Under the pieces are notes generated by a model that was given only the letters and a program-made list of their open reading frames with translations, was not told where the DNA came from and searched no databases. The position numbers and the translations under genes were made by a program. A stretch of 64,000 nt of DNA. It comes from an uncultured Slackia sp. (GTDB lineage Bacteria; Actinomycetota; Coriobacteriia; Coriobacteriales; Eggerthellaceae). The DNA is taken from assembly GCF_944321625.1 (NCBI RefSeq), contig NZ_CALUMA010000029.1, positions 1 through 64,000 on the forward strand. The letters are read 5' to 3'. This document shows positions 34,604 to 43,707 of this stretch, piece by piece (the stretch's first letter is position 1; the number at the start of each line of letters is the position of its first letter).

Positions 34604-36403
34604 CTACTTGCCAGCTGCAGCGTTCTCGCCGGCGATCTTGCCGTACACCATGCACATGCCGGCGGACAGGCCCTTCAGCGAGATGGGGTACTGCACGGCG
34701 AAGCGGCCACCCTGCATGCCGCCAGCCACATACAGACCGGGGATGCGCTCGCGATTGGTGTTGTACACGTGGCAGTCGGCGTCAGACTCAAGGCCGCCCA
34801 GGTTGCCCAGCGTCAGAGCGCATCCGCACTCAGCCGCATAGAACGGGCCGTTCTCCAGGGCAAACAGGCGCTGCGAGCTCTTGAAGAAATCGGTGTCCTC
34901 GCCAGCCTTGCACAGCTCGTTGTAGCGCTCGATGGAAGCCTTGGCGGTCTCCACGTCCATGCCCTCGATCTGGGAGAGCAGCTCCTCGATGGTGTCGGCC
35001 TTCAGGCAGCGGCCTTCCTCAACGGCAAGGTCGATGTCCTCGGGAGTGCGCACGTTAATGCGCAGGCCGGAAGCGGTGTACTCGGGCAGAGCCTCTTCCT
35101 GATAGAAGCAAGCCACGCCGTGCGCCGCGGGGAAATACTGCAGCTGCTCGGGCCACGAGGAGTCGAAGAACTGGTAGGCCTTGCGCTGGGGCTGCAGCTC
35201 CACCTGGTTCTCAAGCTGCTGACCAGGAATGTCCTCATTCATGAAGCGTTCGCCGCGCAGGTTCAGCCACAAATAGCCGTTGTTACCAATAACGCCACGG
35301 CCGTCGGCGCCGGCACCGCCGCCCATGTGGTGGATCATCGGGGCATGCCACTGATCGATTGCGGCACCTGCCCACACGCCCATCTTGTAGCCTTCACCGA
35401 TGTTGGTGTAGTTGCCTTCGTCGTCAAAGTCGATGGAGAGAATCTGGATGCCGTTCTCAACGCACTCGGGGGCGTAAAACTTCATCATGTCCTCGTTGGC
35501 CAGATAGTCGCCGCACGCAAGGATAACAGCGGGCGCATTGATCTGAATGTAGCCCTCGGAACCGGTGGCCTGGGCATAGATGCCGGTCACAGCGCCAGAG
35601 TCATCGGTGATCAGCTTGACGCCCTTGGTGTGGAAGCGCACGTCGGCACCGGCGTCGATAGCCACCTGCAGGTTGTCCTGCATGACGGTTGCCAGGCTGG
35701 AGAAACCGACCGAAGTGGGATAGCAAGGCAGGTCTTCCTTGGTGTAGTCATAGGTCTCAGGCACGGGATACATGTAGGGGAACATGTAGTTGGCCTGGTT
35801 CTCCTCAGGAACCTCCTCGTAGCTGCTGTCCTTGACCATGTAGAGGCTGGGGCTGCCCGCCACGAACCAGTCGAGCGCGGCACCGGATTCGTCGTAGTAC
35901 TTGGAGATGATGCTGTAGCTGGTGTGGTGGCTGCACTCTTCCATATGCATGTTCACGACGGTCTTCTTATCCATGAAGCCGTCGCCGCGGCCCCACTTGG
36001 CCTGCGTCTCGCCGCCGAAAATGGCCATGTCGGATGCGGCGCTATTCAGCTGAGCAGAAGGCTCCAGGCACACGACCTTGGCGCCCGCCTCTGCAGCGGC
36101 GCGAGCGGCAGGAACGCCGGCGCAGCCCAGACCCACGACTACGACGTCGGCATCAACGGTCTCTTCGATGGCGGATTCGTCGATGGTGGGCGCCTCGCCC
36201 AGCCACGGCATGGTGCCGGTGCCGTCGTAGCCAACCGTGGCGCCAGAGGTGGTGACAGCAGCGTCATCGGCGGCGTCGTCGGAGCTGCTCGCAGTGGTGG
36301 GCGAGCATGCGCTCAGGCCGGCCATGCCAGCAAGCGCCGCGCCGGCGACGGCAGCGCCAGACAGGAAATTGCGGCGAGTAAGACCCTTGGTTTCTTCGGA
36401 CAT
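34604..36403 (-). CDS. Tat-exported FAD-dependent reductase lipoprotein
   Basis: A 599-aa secreted flavoprotein of the fumarate-reductase flavoprotein family. Tat motif LTRRNFLSG at residues 8-16, lipobox LSAC with Cys33, FAD fold VVVVGLGCAGVPAARAAAEA near residue 80, and ASDMAIFGG. The C-terminal FAD contact region reads GLYVAGGMQGGRFAVQYPIS. There is no FMN or heme domain. It differs from the proteins at 8776 and 18202 in the middle (VEGSP, YPTSVGFSS), so a different substrate is likely. GGGAGGATTAATC precedes the ATG. A membrane LuxR gene is divergent from it. Confidence 0.9.
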   Translation of the reverse strand: MSEETKGLTRRNFLSGAAVAGAALAGMAGLSACSPTTASSSDDAADDAAVTTSGATVGYDGTGTMPWLGEAPTIDESAIEETVDADVVVVGLGCAGVPAARAAAEAGAKVVCLEPSAQLNSAASDMAIFGGETQAKWGRGDGFMDKKTVVNMHMEECSHHTSYSIISKYYDESGAALDWFVAGSPSLYMVKDSSYEEVPEENQANYMFPYMYPVPETYDYTKEDLPCYPTSVGFSSLATVMQDNLQVAIDAGADVRFHTKGVKLITDDSGAVTGIYAQATGSEGYIQINAPAVILACGDYLANEDMMKFYAPECVENGIQILSIDFDDEGNYTNIGEGYKMGVWAGAAIDQWHAPMIHHMGGGAGADGRGVIGNNGYLWLNLRGERFMNEDIPGQQLENQVELQPQRKAYQFFDSSWPEQLQYFPAAHGVACFYQEEALPEYTASGLRINVRTPEDIDLAVEEGRCLKADTIEELLSQIEGMDVETAKASIERYNELCKAGEDTDFFKSSQRLFALENGPFYAAECGCALTLGNLGGLESDADCHVYNTNRERIPGLYVAGGMQGGRFAVQYPISLKGLSAGMCMVYGKIAGENAAAGK

Positions 36404-36836
36404 GATTAATCCTCCCTGTTCCCTTTTTGGTTTCAGGATCGCGCGAACCATATGGCTCGCGGTGTCTCGCGCAGCGGTCCGCGGCAAACATCAAACGGCG
36501 GCAAGGAGGGGAGTGCCGCCGATGTTCGTGCCGTAATCCGCAACGCATCCCGCGGCTTCCCTCCGCCGCGGCGATGCCCGTATTGTGCGCCGCCCGCCCC
36601 ACGCGCGCACCAACCGTAAGGGTCGAATTGGGGATGAATAAGATTTGAGGGCTTCTTATGGGGTGACTAACTGCCCGCCAAATTGGGCGTTTTGGGCGCA
36701 TATGCGCATTTTGCCTGGTAAAAGCATCAACCCTTATGGTCGAATTTGCCCTTTTCCTAGAAGAAAGCCTTTCAACCTTCTCGCCCGCGGATAACGACAC
36801 CTGAGGTTTGTGCCATAATTCACCGAGGAGGGATTC
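36404..36836. other. Divergent regulatory region of the third flavoprotein/LuxR pair
   Basis: 433 bp between divergent starts. GGTCGAATT occurs twice in direct orientation (36621 and 36738), and a short palindrome GGGCGCATATGCGCA lies at about 36694. These are candidate sites for the LuxR protein. No gene was seen. Confidence 0.45.
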
Positions 36837-38561
36837 ATGATAGGTTTTCGCACGGTTGATATGGCACCAGCCCAGGCTCGCTACGCGCTTGGGTATGCAT
36901 GCGTATGCGCGTGGGCGGTCATCTTGCTCATCGCGCCCGTTTTTGGAATCGGCTCACCGGCCGTGCATGCCGCACCCGCCTCAATGCTCCCGGGGCTTAT
37001 CACCTGTCTGGCGAGCCTCGTCTTCACCAAGCAATTCCCCTCCATCGCAGGACGCACCGGCACGGTGGCGCTCTCCGCATTGCTCATGGCGGGCGGTACG
37101 CTGCTGTGCACGTTTCCCGCAACCTCGTCCGTAGCCATTACGCGTTTCGCGGGGCTTGCGCTTTCGGGGCTTTTTGCCATCGTTCTCATCATGGCGTGGT
37201 TCGACGTGTTCGCCCGCCTCAAACCGCGCGCCGTCATCGTGCTAGCAGGTTGCACGATTACGCTCTCCGCTCTGATGTGCTGGGGCATCCTGTCGTGCGA
37301 CTCCACCACCTCGAGCGTGCTTGTGTCGCTATTGCCCATGCTTTCGTTCGTGGTGCTGCCCGCATCGGGCGCAGGCGAGACCATCATCCATGCCGAGCGT
37401 GTGCCTTACGACGAAAACCCCAACCCCACCGCCGATCGCAGCGTGGTGGAAATCGTGGCAGCGGCGCTCCCCATTCGCACACTTATTGGGCTGGCCATCA
37501 CGTTTTTTATCATGAACTTGCTGGGCATGCTTGCTCCGGCGTTCGGCAGCTTTTCGAGCGCTGTGTCGCCCATTTCGCTCCTGGTGCCGTTGGGTGTGAC
37601 GGCGTTCTTCATCGCCAGCGCATTCGTGGTGCGCAAACGGATTGACCCATCGATTCTCTTTAAAATTCTGATGTTCACATTCGCGGCGCTGGTGCTGTTG
37701 CTCACGTTCTCCATCGGCATCAACGCATCGCTCGTGTTCTACGCCTATATCATTGCCGAAGTAGTGATGTGGGCGGTGCTGGCACTGCTGGCCAAAAAGA
37801 CACCCGTACGACCGCACCATGTGTTTGCCGTGGGGTGGATTGCGGAATGCGCCGGCAGCTCGCTGGGGCAGGTGCTCGCGCCGCTGTTTATCGGACAGCC
37901 GCAGGCGTTTTTCGCCGTAGCGCTCATGCTGATTCTTGCGGCGGTCGGCTTCGCGTTTTCTGAAGGCTCGCTCATGCTCGACGTGGGGTTTGAGGACGAG
38001 GGAGATGACCAGCCGAAACGTGATAAGGTTGGCGCAAGCACAAGCGAGGCGACCGGAGATGGCGCAGCAGCGCGCATGGCAGGAAGTGCCGGGGATGCTG
38101 CCGGAGGCACCCTTGATGCATCCGGTGTCGGCTCCCTACCCGGCATCGGCCCCGCATCCGGCACCAGCTCCGCGTCCAGCACCAACTCCTTGTCCAACGC
38201 GGAAGCCGCGGCTGCCGAACCCAGCGCGGCAGCCAACACGGGCTTCTCCCAGAGCGGAATGGGTGCCACGTCCGGTGCAGCGCCCGCATCTGGCACGGCA
38301 TCCACCGACACCAACGCGGCCGCCACCGCGCCCGATCCCAATGCGCCCAATCCACTGGATGCCTTCGTGGCCGACTACGACATCTCACCGCGAGAGCGTG
38401 ACGTGCTCGAGCTGTGGCTAGCCGGACGTGGACTCAAATACATCGAGAACACCCTGTTCATCAGTGAGTCCACCGTGAAATCGCACCTGCGCAGCATCTA
38501 CCGCAAGTGCGATACGCACAATCGCGACGAAATCATCTCGCTCTACGAGAGCAGGCTCTAA
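36837..38561 (+). CDS. Membrane-spanning LuxR-family regulator
   Basis: A 574-aa protein with about 12 TM segments (residues 15-385), a long Ala/Ser/Gly/Pro low-complexity linker (about 395-505), and a C-terminal LuxR HTH (ISPRERDVLELWLAGRGLKY, then STVKSHLRSIYRKCDTHNRD). GAGGAGGGA precedes the ATG. Divergent from the flavoprotein at 34604, which it probably controls. Its stop codon overlaps the stop of the convergent DUF1653 gene by 2-3 bases. Confidence 0.85.
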   Translation: MIGFRTVDMAPAQARYALGYACVCAWAVILLIAPVFGIGSPAVHAAPASMLPGLITCLASLVFTKQFPSIAGRTGTVALSALLMAGGTLLCTFPATSSVAITRFAGLALSGLFAIVLIMAWFDVFARLKPRAVIVLAGCTITLSALMCWGILSCDSTTSSVLVSLLPMLSFVVLPASGAGETIIHAERVPYDENPNPTADRSVVEIVAAALPIRTLIGLAITFFIMNLLGMLAPAFGSFSSAVSPISLLVPLGVTAFFIASAFVVRKRIDPSILFKILMFTFAALVLLLTFSIGINASLVFYAYIIAEVVMWAVLALLAKKTPVRPHHVFAVGWIAECAGSSLGQVLAPLFIGQPQAFFAVALMLILAAVGFAFSEGSLMLDVGFEDEGDDQPKRDKVGASTSEATGDGAAARMAGSAGDAAGGTLDASGVGSLPGIGPASGTSSASSTNSLSNAEAAAAEPSAAANTGFSQSGMGATSGAAPASGTASTDTNAAATAPDPNAPNPLDAFVADYDISPRERDVLELWLAGRGLKYIENTLFISESTVKSHLRSIYRKCDTHNRDEIISLYESRL

Positions 38562-38833
38562 CAAAACCACTCGGGATGCGCCGCGCGCAGGGCCTTAACC
38601 TCGGGTGCGTCGTTCGCGATCTTCTCGAAGCGCATCTCCTGCGCCACATCGGGATGCTTCGCCCTATCGACTGGCTCCAGGAACATCGCCAGCGGGCGCG
38701 CCCACAAGCCGCCTTCGCCATACAGCGCGCGATACACCACCAATGGCTCCTCGGTCTCGGAATGGCGCGCCACGCCAAGCACCCAGTACAGATTCCCTTT
38801 GAAATGCCTATATGCGCCTAGCTCAATCGCCAT
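38558..38833 (-). CDS. DUF1653 domain protein
   Basis: A 91-aa protein matching DUF1653: YRHFKGNLYWVLGVARHSET, then PLVVYRALYGEGGLWARPLAMF. Small single-domain proteins of this family are widespread and uncharacterised. The start at 38833 has AAGGGTGG upstream. The promoter region holds a cluster of TACAGAATT sites. Confidence 0.88.
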   Translation of the reverse strand: MAIELGAYRHFKGNLYWVLGVARHSETEEPLVVYRALYGEGGLWARPLAMFLEPVDRAKHPDVAQEMRFEKIANDAPEVKALRAAHPEWFC

Positions 38834-38876
38834 GCATACCACCCTTCGAAACAACTCAAGCAATCGTCATCGAAAA

Positions 38877-39009
38877 GTACAGAATTCTGAAATACTGTAC
38901 AGAATTTCGTACAAAAGTAAGGTTTTTGGAGTCCTGAATGCAGAATTTCGGAATACTGTACAAAATTCTGTACTTGAGAGTGAGGAATTTCGTGTTTGAA
39001 TACAGAATT
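38877..39009. promoter_or_regulatory. Cluster of TACAGAATT sites between DUF1653 and hipA-like genes
   Basis: Five copies of TACAGAATT or close variants: direct at 38879, 38898, 38939 (TGCAGAATT) and 39001, inverted at 38964-38972. Two also form the palindrome GTACAGAATTCTG. The cluster is AT-rich against its surroundings. It could be an operator array for the DUF1653 promoter or a hairpin ending the hipA-like transcript. Confidence 0.55.
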
Positions 39010-39045
39010 TAAGATGGAAATGCACGCCGCATTCAATTCAAACCA

Positions 39046-40449
39046 CTAGCGTCCACGGAGTATTCGCGGGCCAAGCACCCGTGTGGCTTGAATTACGGTA
39101 TCAACATTCCTTTCAAGACCCTCTCTGATGAAGTCAATTCTCCCCGGCTTTGTAGCGTATGTGCTTTGCTCAAGAATGCTCACAGCCTCTTCGACAAAAC
39201 CCTCAAGGTGGGACGCGTCAAACCACTCGAGAGAATCTACGCACGCCAGCGCCTCGGCAACACTATGCGCAAATGGCCTCGGCATAAAAGTCCAATCGCA
39301 CGCTGCAATCTCGACATCGGTCTTATTAAACCACAGGCTATTGCCCGTATCGAACAACGGTGCCGGGCGCAATTCGAGCGTCACCACGTCGCGAATGAAT
39401 CCGAAATTCCGCCAGTGCCTGTCAAAATTTGCCAGAATCACATCACATATGATCATTTTGGACATCGCATCTCGAACCGCGTCATCGCGTACACCGAGAG
39501 AAGAAGCCGTCCTGCAAAACCGATCATACACGCTTGCCGCGCGAAGACGACCTCCAAGCTGGCGAATCGAAGAAGCCGGAACATACTCCTCGTGGCCATT
39601 GAGAAAGTTCTTGCAGCGCGCAGCAGGACCATTCTTCGTTGCGACAACGTCATACGCAGCATAATCTCCGGGCAAAAGAAGCCGTTTGAACAGAGCCGTT
39701 GCAACAGCCTCGTTGTACGGACGCTGGTCATCCGCCTTGCAACCTTTAAGCAGGCAGCGATTGCCGACTTCGTCAATGACCCACCTTTTGGGAAGCTCCC
39801 CTTCCGATGTGTTGTCGGGCGAGCTCAAGCCCACGCCTGAAAGCCAATCATCCCACGTGTCAGGCGAGGAATCCACGAAGTCGTTTTCGAAATAGTTCAC
39901 GTCATCCCACCGCAAGGCAGGCGACGCAGCCGGGCGGAGCCAATAGCAATCCGAAAGCGATAGGCCTAGATTCTTCACCGGAAGGTTACTCGAGACGCTA
40001 ACCCCCAACGATAGCAACTTGGCGTCGAGGCCAGGACGAGAGCTTGGAATAGAACGATGCCGCCACCAGTCATTTAGCTCGCGCTTTTTGGGCGCGCCTC
40101 CCGACGTGAGGACGCCGAAAGGCGCACGTGAGGCGTCGAACACACGCCCCATAGAAATCGGATCATCGAGCGCAGTGTCAAAGACTATCTCGCCGACTTC
40201 GTACGTCGCGTTCATCAACGTGTACTCGGCTGCTGTCGCGTAAGAAACGGCAGTGGGACGACCCAGACGGCGTGCTTGCGCATAGGCTTGAATAGACTCA
40301 CCAGAAATACGAATCTTGCCATTGATGGCTGTGGAATCGAGTTGCTTTGAGGCGATGAGCTGCGACACTCTGCCGAGTGACACTCCTAATGCTTGTGCCG
40401 CTTTTTTCTCGCTGAACTCGTATTTCTTCATGTTTAGTATTTCTTTCAT
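39046..40449 (-). CDS. HipA-like kinase with an N-terminal helix-turn-helix
   Basis: A 467-aa protein. Residues about 10-60 form an excisionase/MerR-like HTH (EKKAAQALGVSLGRVSQLIA, then GKIRISGESIQAYA). The C-terminal half has HipA-type kinase motifs: the ATP lysine in CLLKGC (about 235), the catalytic loop NFDRHWRNFGF at 341-351 and the metal-binding APLFDTGNSLW at 364-374. HipA kinases phosphorylate a translation factor and are kept in check by a DNA-binding HipB; here the DNA-binding part is in the same chain. The start may instead be the in-frame ATG at 40431; ribosome binding sites are weak for both. A palindrome covers the start region. Confidence 0.8.
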   Translation of the reverse strand: MKEILNMKKYEFSEKKAAQALGVSLGRVSQLIASKQLDSTAINGKIRISGESIQAYAQARRLGRPTAVSYATAAEYTLMNATYEVGEIVFDTALDDPISMGRVFDASRAPFGVLTSGGAPKKRELNDWWRHRSIPSSRPGLDAKLLSLGVSVSSNLPVKNLGLSLSDCYWLRPAASPALRWDDVNYFENDFVDSSPDTWDDWLSGVGLSSPDNTSEGELPKRWVIDEVGNRCLLKGCKADDQRPYNEAVATALFKRLLLPGDYAAYDVVATKNGPAARCKNFLNGHEEYVPASSIRQLGGRLRAASVYDRFCRTASSLGVRDDAVRDAMSKMIICDVILANFDRHWRNFGFIRDVVTLELRPAPLFDTGNSLWFNKTDVEIAACDWTFMPRPFAHSVAEALACVDSLEWFDASHLEGFVEEAVSILEQSTYATKPGRIDFIREGLERNVDTVIQATRVLGPRILRGR

Positions 40450-40471
40450 TTAAAATATCATTCAAATGAAA
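40444..40471. promoter_or_regulatory. Palindromic operator at the hipA-like start
   Basis: TTTCATTT and AAATGAAA separated by 12 bp, in an AT-rich stretch overlapping the predicted start codon. Suited to self-repression by the N-terminal HTH. Confidence 0.55.
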
Positions 40472-40627
40472 ATAATTCTAAACATGTAGGCCGGCCATTT
40501 CAAGCGAAACCAGAAATACAGCTCTGAAGTCTCATTGGGGTCGTCCTCCTTCATGACGACCCGTTTTGGCATTTGAAGCACACCATGGTCCAATAGGATT
40601 TATCCCAAAGTACAAAGCGAGGCAAAG

Positions 40628-40667
40628 CAAAAACACGCTGAGCCGAGAGAGGATTCCCGGCCCAGCG
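40628..40667 (-). terminator. Terminator of the lysine biosynthesis cluster
   Basis: Minus-strand stem CGCTGGGCCG / CGGCTCAGCG, with one mismatch, followed by TGTTTTTGC, about 90 bp after the dapH stop. Confidence 0.8.
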
Positions 40668-40754
40668 TATCGCAATAGACTCATATATGTGATGCGCCCG
40701 ACGGCATCAGGGCGCCATTTACGTCAGACGCAACGCGACGGGCAAAGGTGCGCT

Positions 40755-41474
40755 CTACAGCGTACGCAAGGCGTCAACCAGGGCGGTCTTGCTCTCGGTC
40801 TTGGCGTCCTTCATCTTGATGACCTTCGCGGGAACGCCTGCCACCACAGCACCGGCGGGGACGTCGTTCACCACCACGGCGCCGGCGGCCACCACGGCGC
40901 CCTCGCCCACGCGGATACCCTCGAGCACCACGGCGTTGGCGCCCATCATCACGTTGTCCTCGATCACGACGGGCGTAGCGCTTGCGGGCTCAACCACGCC
41001 GGCCAGCACGCTGCCAGCACCGATGTGGCAATGCTTGCCCACGATGGCGCGGCCGCCCAGCACCACGTTCATGTCGATCATGGTGCCTTCGCCCACCACA
41101 GCGCCGATATTGATGACGGCACCCATCATGATGACCGCGTTGTCGCCAATCTCCACCTGGTCGCGGATGATGGCGCCGGGTTCGATGCGCGCGTTGATGT
41201 TCTTCTTGTCCAGCAGCGGCACAGCGGAATTGCGGCAATCGTTTTCGACCTCGTAGCACTTGATCGAGCTGGCGTTTTCCTCAAGCACGGGCGCAAGATC
41301 GGCCCAGTCGCCGAACACCACTCGACCCTTGGGGCCGCCGAACACCTTGACCTCGCCCTTCTTGGCATGGGCGGCGTAATCGATCTTCGCACCCTTCTTT
41401 TCGCGCACGTACAGCTTGACCGGCGTCTTCTTGGGCGACGTGGCGATAAAATTGATGATTTCCTCTGCGTTCAT
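40755..41474 (-). CDS. dapH: Tetrahydrodipicolinate N-acetyltransferase
   Basis: Acetylates L-2,3,4,5-tetrahydrodipicolinate in the acetylase branch of DAP and lysine synthesis. The 239-aa protein has an N-terminal DapH domain ([20 protein letters not shown]) and a left-handed beta-helix of hexapeptide repeats from about 95 ([40 protein letters not shown]). GGAGGAAAACGTTC precedes the ATG. It is last in the lysA-dapA-dapB-dapH series, but 340 bp with a palindromic element separate it from dapB. Confidence 0.95.
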   Translation of the reverse strand: MNAEEIINFIATSPKKTPVKLYVREKKGAKIDYAAHAKKGEVKVFGGPKGRVVFGDWADLAPVLEENASSIKCYEVENDCRNSAVPLLDKKNINARIEPGAIIRDQVEIGDNAVIMMGAVINIGAVVGEGTMIDMNVVLGGRAIVGKHCHIGAGSVLAGVVEPASATPVVIEDNVMMGANAVVLEGIRVGEGAVVAAGAVVVNDVPAGAVVAGVPAKVIKMKDAKTESKTALVDALRTL

Positions 41475-41814
41475 GAACGTTTTCCTCCTTAATCGGCCTG
41501 CTTTCGGCAGGTGATACTCGAGATTTCAAAAAACTGCGCAAAAATTTGCGGTTTTCTACCGTTGGCAGAGAAAATGGCGACGGGTCGAGATGACCTTGGG
41601 GCCGTTTGCCCGTTTTAAGAGCGGTTGGACGCGCTTCTTGACTGCGCGCTCACAGTCTAACGGTAGAAAACCGCAAATTATTTACCCAAATCCAAATTGT
41701 GCCATATATACCCACGCAGTTCGAGCGTATTCGCTCTAGCAAGCCGCTGGATTGCACGCAGTTTGCCGGAGGATCGCCTGCACGAGCCCGTGAACGCAAC
41801 CCTCCGGCAATGAC
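41475..41814. other. dapB-dapH intergenic region
   Basis: 340 bp interrupting an otherwise close gene cluster. It is mostly occupied by the inverted-repeat element at 41543-41679. No gene was seen. Confidence 0.5.
41543..41679. repeat. Palindromic intergenic element with perfect 21-bp arms
   Basis: Arms at 41543-41563 and 41659-41679 are exact inverted repeats over 21 bp (TTTGCGGTTTTCTACCGTT core). The interior is 95 bp and GC-rich. It lies between dapB and dapH. Confidence 0.82.
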
Positions 41815-42534
41815 TTATTCAAACATCAGCTGGTCAAACGTATAGAATCCCGGCTTCTTGCCCACGAGTTTCTTGGCGGCGGCGTGCGCGCCGGTCGCGA
41901 AAATGCGACGGCTGGTGGTGCGATGCGACAGCGTGACCTCTTCGTCCTGGCCGAAGAAATGCACGTCATGCACGCCAGCCACCGTGCCGCCGCGCAAGGC
42001 ATGCATGCCAATCTGCTTCGCGGGACGCACTCCCGTAAAGCCCTCGCGGCCATATGCGACTTCGCACTCGCCCTCAGGATCGACGGCTTTGAGCAGCAAG
42101 TTTGCCGTTCCGCTGGGGGCGTCCACCTTCTGATTGTGGTGCGTCTCTACGATTTCGATGTCCCAACCGTCGAGCGCCTGCGCGGCCTCGGCGGCGAGGC
42201 GCTTGAGCACCGCCACACCCAACGAATAGTTGGCGGCATGAATGACCGGCGCGAACTCGCCCAGCGCGCGCAAACGCGCCATCTCGTCGTCATCGTAGCC
42301 GGTGGTACCGCTGACCAGCGCCGCGTGCGTACGCTTCACATACGCCTCCACCTGCTCAAACATAGATTTATGAGAAAAATCGATGGCAACAGCCGCAGCG
42401 GGCGCTGCCTCCAGCAAATCCTCGCGATTGTCGGAGTTGATGACCCCCGCAAGCTCCATATCAAGATCGGCCTCAACCAGCTCGCGGATGATGGTGCCCA
42501 TGCGGCCGTCGCCAATTACCAGTACATTTATCAA
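41815..42534 (-). CDS. dapB: 4-hydroxy-tetrahydrodipicolinate reductase
   Basis: Reduces the DapA product in DAP/lysine synthesis. The 239-aa protein has the nucleotide fold INVLVIGDGRMG at the N-terminus, ETHHNQKVDAPSGTAN with the catalytic His and Lys of the DapB signature, and a C-terminal Rossmann-completing segment. It starts with TTG (GAGGGATGAG upstream); no in-frame ATG fits. It follows dapA after 255 bp in which nothing else was recognised. Confidence 0.95.
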   Translation of the reverse strand: MINVLVIGDGRMGTIIRELVEADLDMELAGVINSDNREDLLEAAPAAAVAIDFSHKSMFEQVEAYVKRTHAALVSGTTGYDDDEMARLRALGEFAPVIHAANYSLGVAVLKRLAAEAAQALDGWDIEIVETHHNQKVDAPSGTANLLLKAVDPEGECEVAYGREGFTGVRPAKQIGMHALRGGTVAGVHDVHFFGQDEEVTLSHRTTSRRIFATGAHAAAKKLVGKKPGFYTFDQLMFE

Positions 42535-42789
42535 AACTCATCCCTCACATTCTTGGAAACACGCGGAGCAGACACGGGGTTCGCGGCGCCTCGTGACGGG
42601 AGCACGCGGGTCGTGACGGGCGCCTTGCGCATGGCACGCGAAGCAAGCGCACCGCTGCCGCGTCGCCCGACACCATGCCGCACCGCATCGCACACGTGCG
42701 TGGCAGCCAGAGCGGCTGCATGCCCTTACGCGGGTGACAGCTGACGCGATGCGCCGTGCGCGGCGGGCGCCTTGCACATGCCGCGCCTC

Positions 42790-43686
42790 TTACTTCAAAA
42801 TCAGCCCGAGTTCGCGCATGGCCTCGGCTACCTGCGCACGGCCGGCATCGGAAATGGGACCCAGCGGCTGGCGGTACACAGCCTCGCCAAAGCCCATCAT
42901 CTCGAGCGCCGCCTTCACGGGAATCGGGTTGACCTCGCAGAACAGCGAATTGATGAACTTCAGGCACTTGAGCTGCGTATACAGCGCTCGATCGGTGTCG
43001 CCGTCGATGAACGCCTGGCACATCTCGTGCACCTCGGCCGGCATCACGTTGGCCCACACGCTGATCACGCCGCGCGCGCCCAGCGCCATCATGGGCACCA
43101 CGATGTCATCGTTGCCCGAGAACATCACGAAGTCATCGGACAGGTGCCGTGCGATCTTGGCGGCGTACGAAATGTTGCCCGACGCCTCCTTGATGCCGAA
43201 CGCGTTGGGGTGCGACGCCAGACGAATCACGTTGTTCTCGCTGATGGAGCAGCCGGTGCGGCCAGGCACGTTGTACAGGATGCATGGGATGTCCACCGCG
43301 TCGAGCACCGTCTTGAAATGCTGATAGATGCCCTCTTCGTTGCTCTTGTTGTAGTAGGGCGTAATCAGCAGCAGGCCGTCGGCGCCAAGCTTCTGGAAGC
43401 TCAGCGACTTCTCCAGCATGGTCTCGGTGGAGTTGGAGCCGCTGCCCGCGATCACCGGCACGCGCCCCACCACGCGTTGCACGGCGAACTCGCACACCGC
43501 GTCGTCTTCCTCGTGCGACATGGTGGACGACTCGCCCGTGGTGCCCAGCACCAGAATGGCATCGGTGCCGTTTTCCAGGTGGAAATCAATCAGACGGCCC
43601 AGCGCGTCAAAATCGACGCTGCCGTCCTTCGCGAACGGCGTCACCAGCGCGACGACGGAACCCTGCAGATCCTTCATGTTTGCCAT
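42790..43686 (-). CDS. dapA: 4-hydroxy-tetrahydrodipicolinate synthase
   Basis: Condenses pyruvate and aspartate semialdehyde. The 298-aa class I aldolase has VLGTTGESSTMSHEE (signature 1), YYNKSNEEGIYQHF, YNVPGRTGCSI and the Schiff-base lysine in GIKEASGNI. AAGGAGG lies 6 bases before the ATG. It follows lysA by 21 bases on the same strand, so both share the riboswitch-controlled transcript. Confidence 0.97.
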   Translation of the reverse strand: MANMKDLQGSVVALVTPFAKDGSVDFDALGRLIDFHLENGTDAILVLGTTGESSTMSHEEDDAVCEFAVQRVVGRVPVIAGSGSNSTETMLEKSLSFQKLGADGLLLITPYYNKSNEEGIYQHFKTVLDAVDIPCILYNVPGRTGCSISENNVIRLASHPNAFGIKEASGNISYAAKIARHLSDDFVMFSGNDDIVVPMMALGARGVISVWANVMPAEVHEMCQAFIDGDTDRALYTQLKCLKFINSLFCEVNPIPVKAALEMMGFGEAVYRQPLGPISDAGRAQVAEAMRELGLILK

Positions 43687-43707
43687 AGCAACCTCCTTCA
43701 GGTTGGA

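Noticed and set aside
34526-36409. 627-codon open frame on the plus strand
   Set aside because: Shadow of the flavoprotein gene at 34604-36403, which has the Tat signal, lipobox and FAD motifs.
36611-36760. Another long inverted repeat in the third flavoprotein/LuxR intergenic region
   Set aside because: CCGTAAGGGTCG and its partner match only 10 of 12, and GGTCGAATT is better seen as a direct pair; too weak to list with the palindromic elements.
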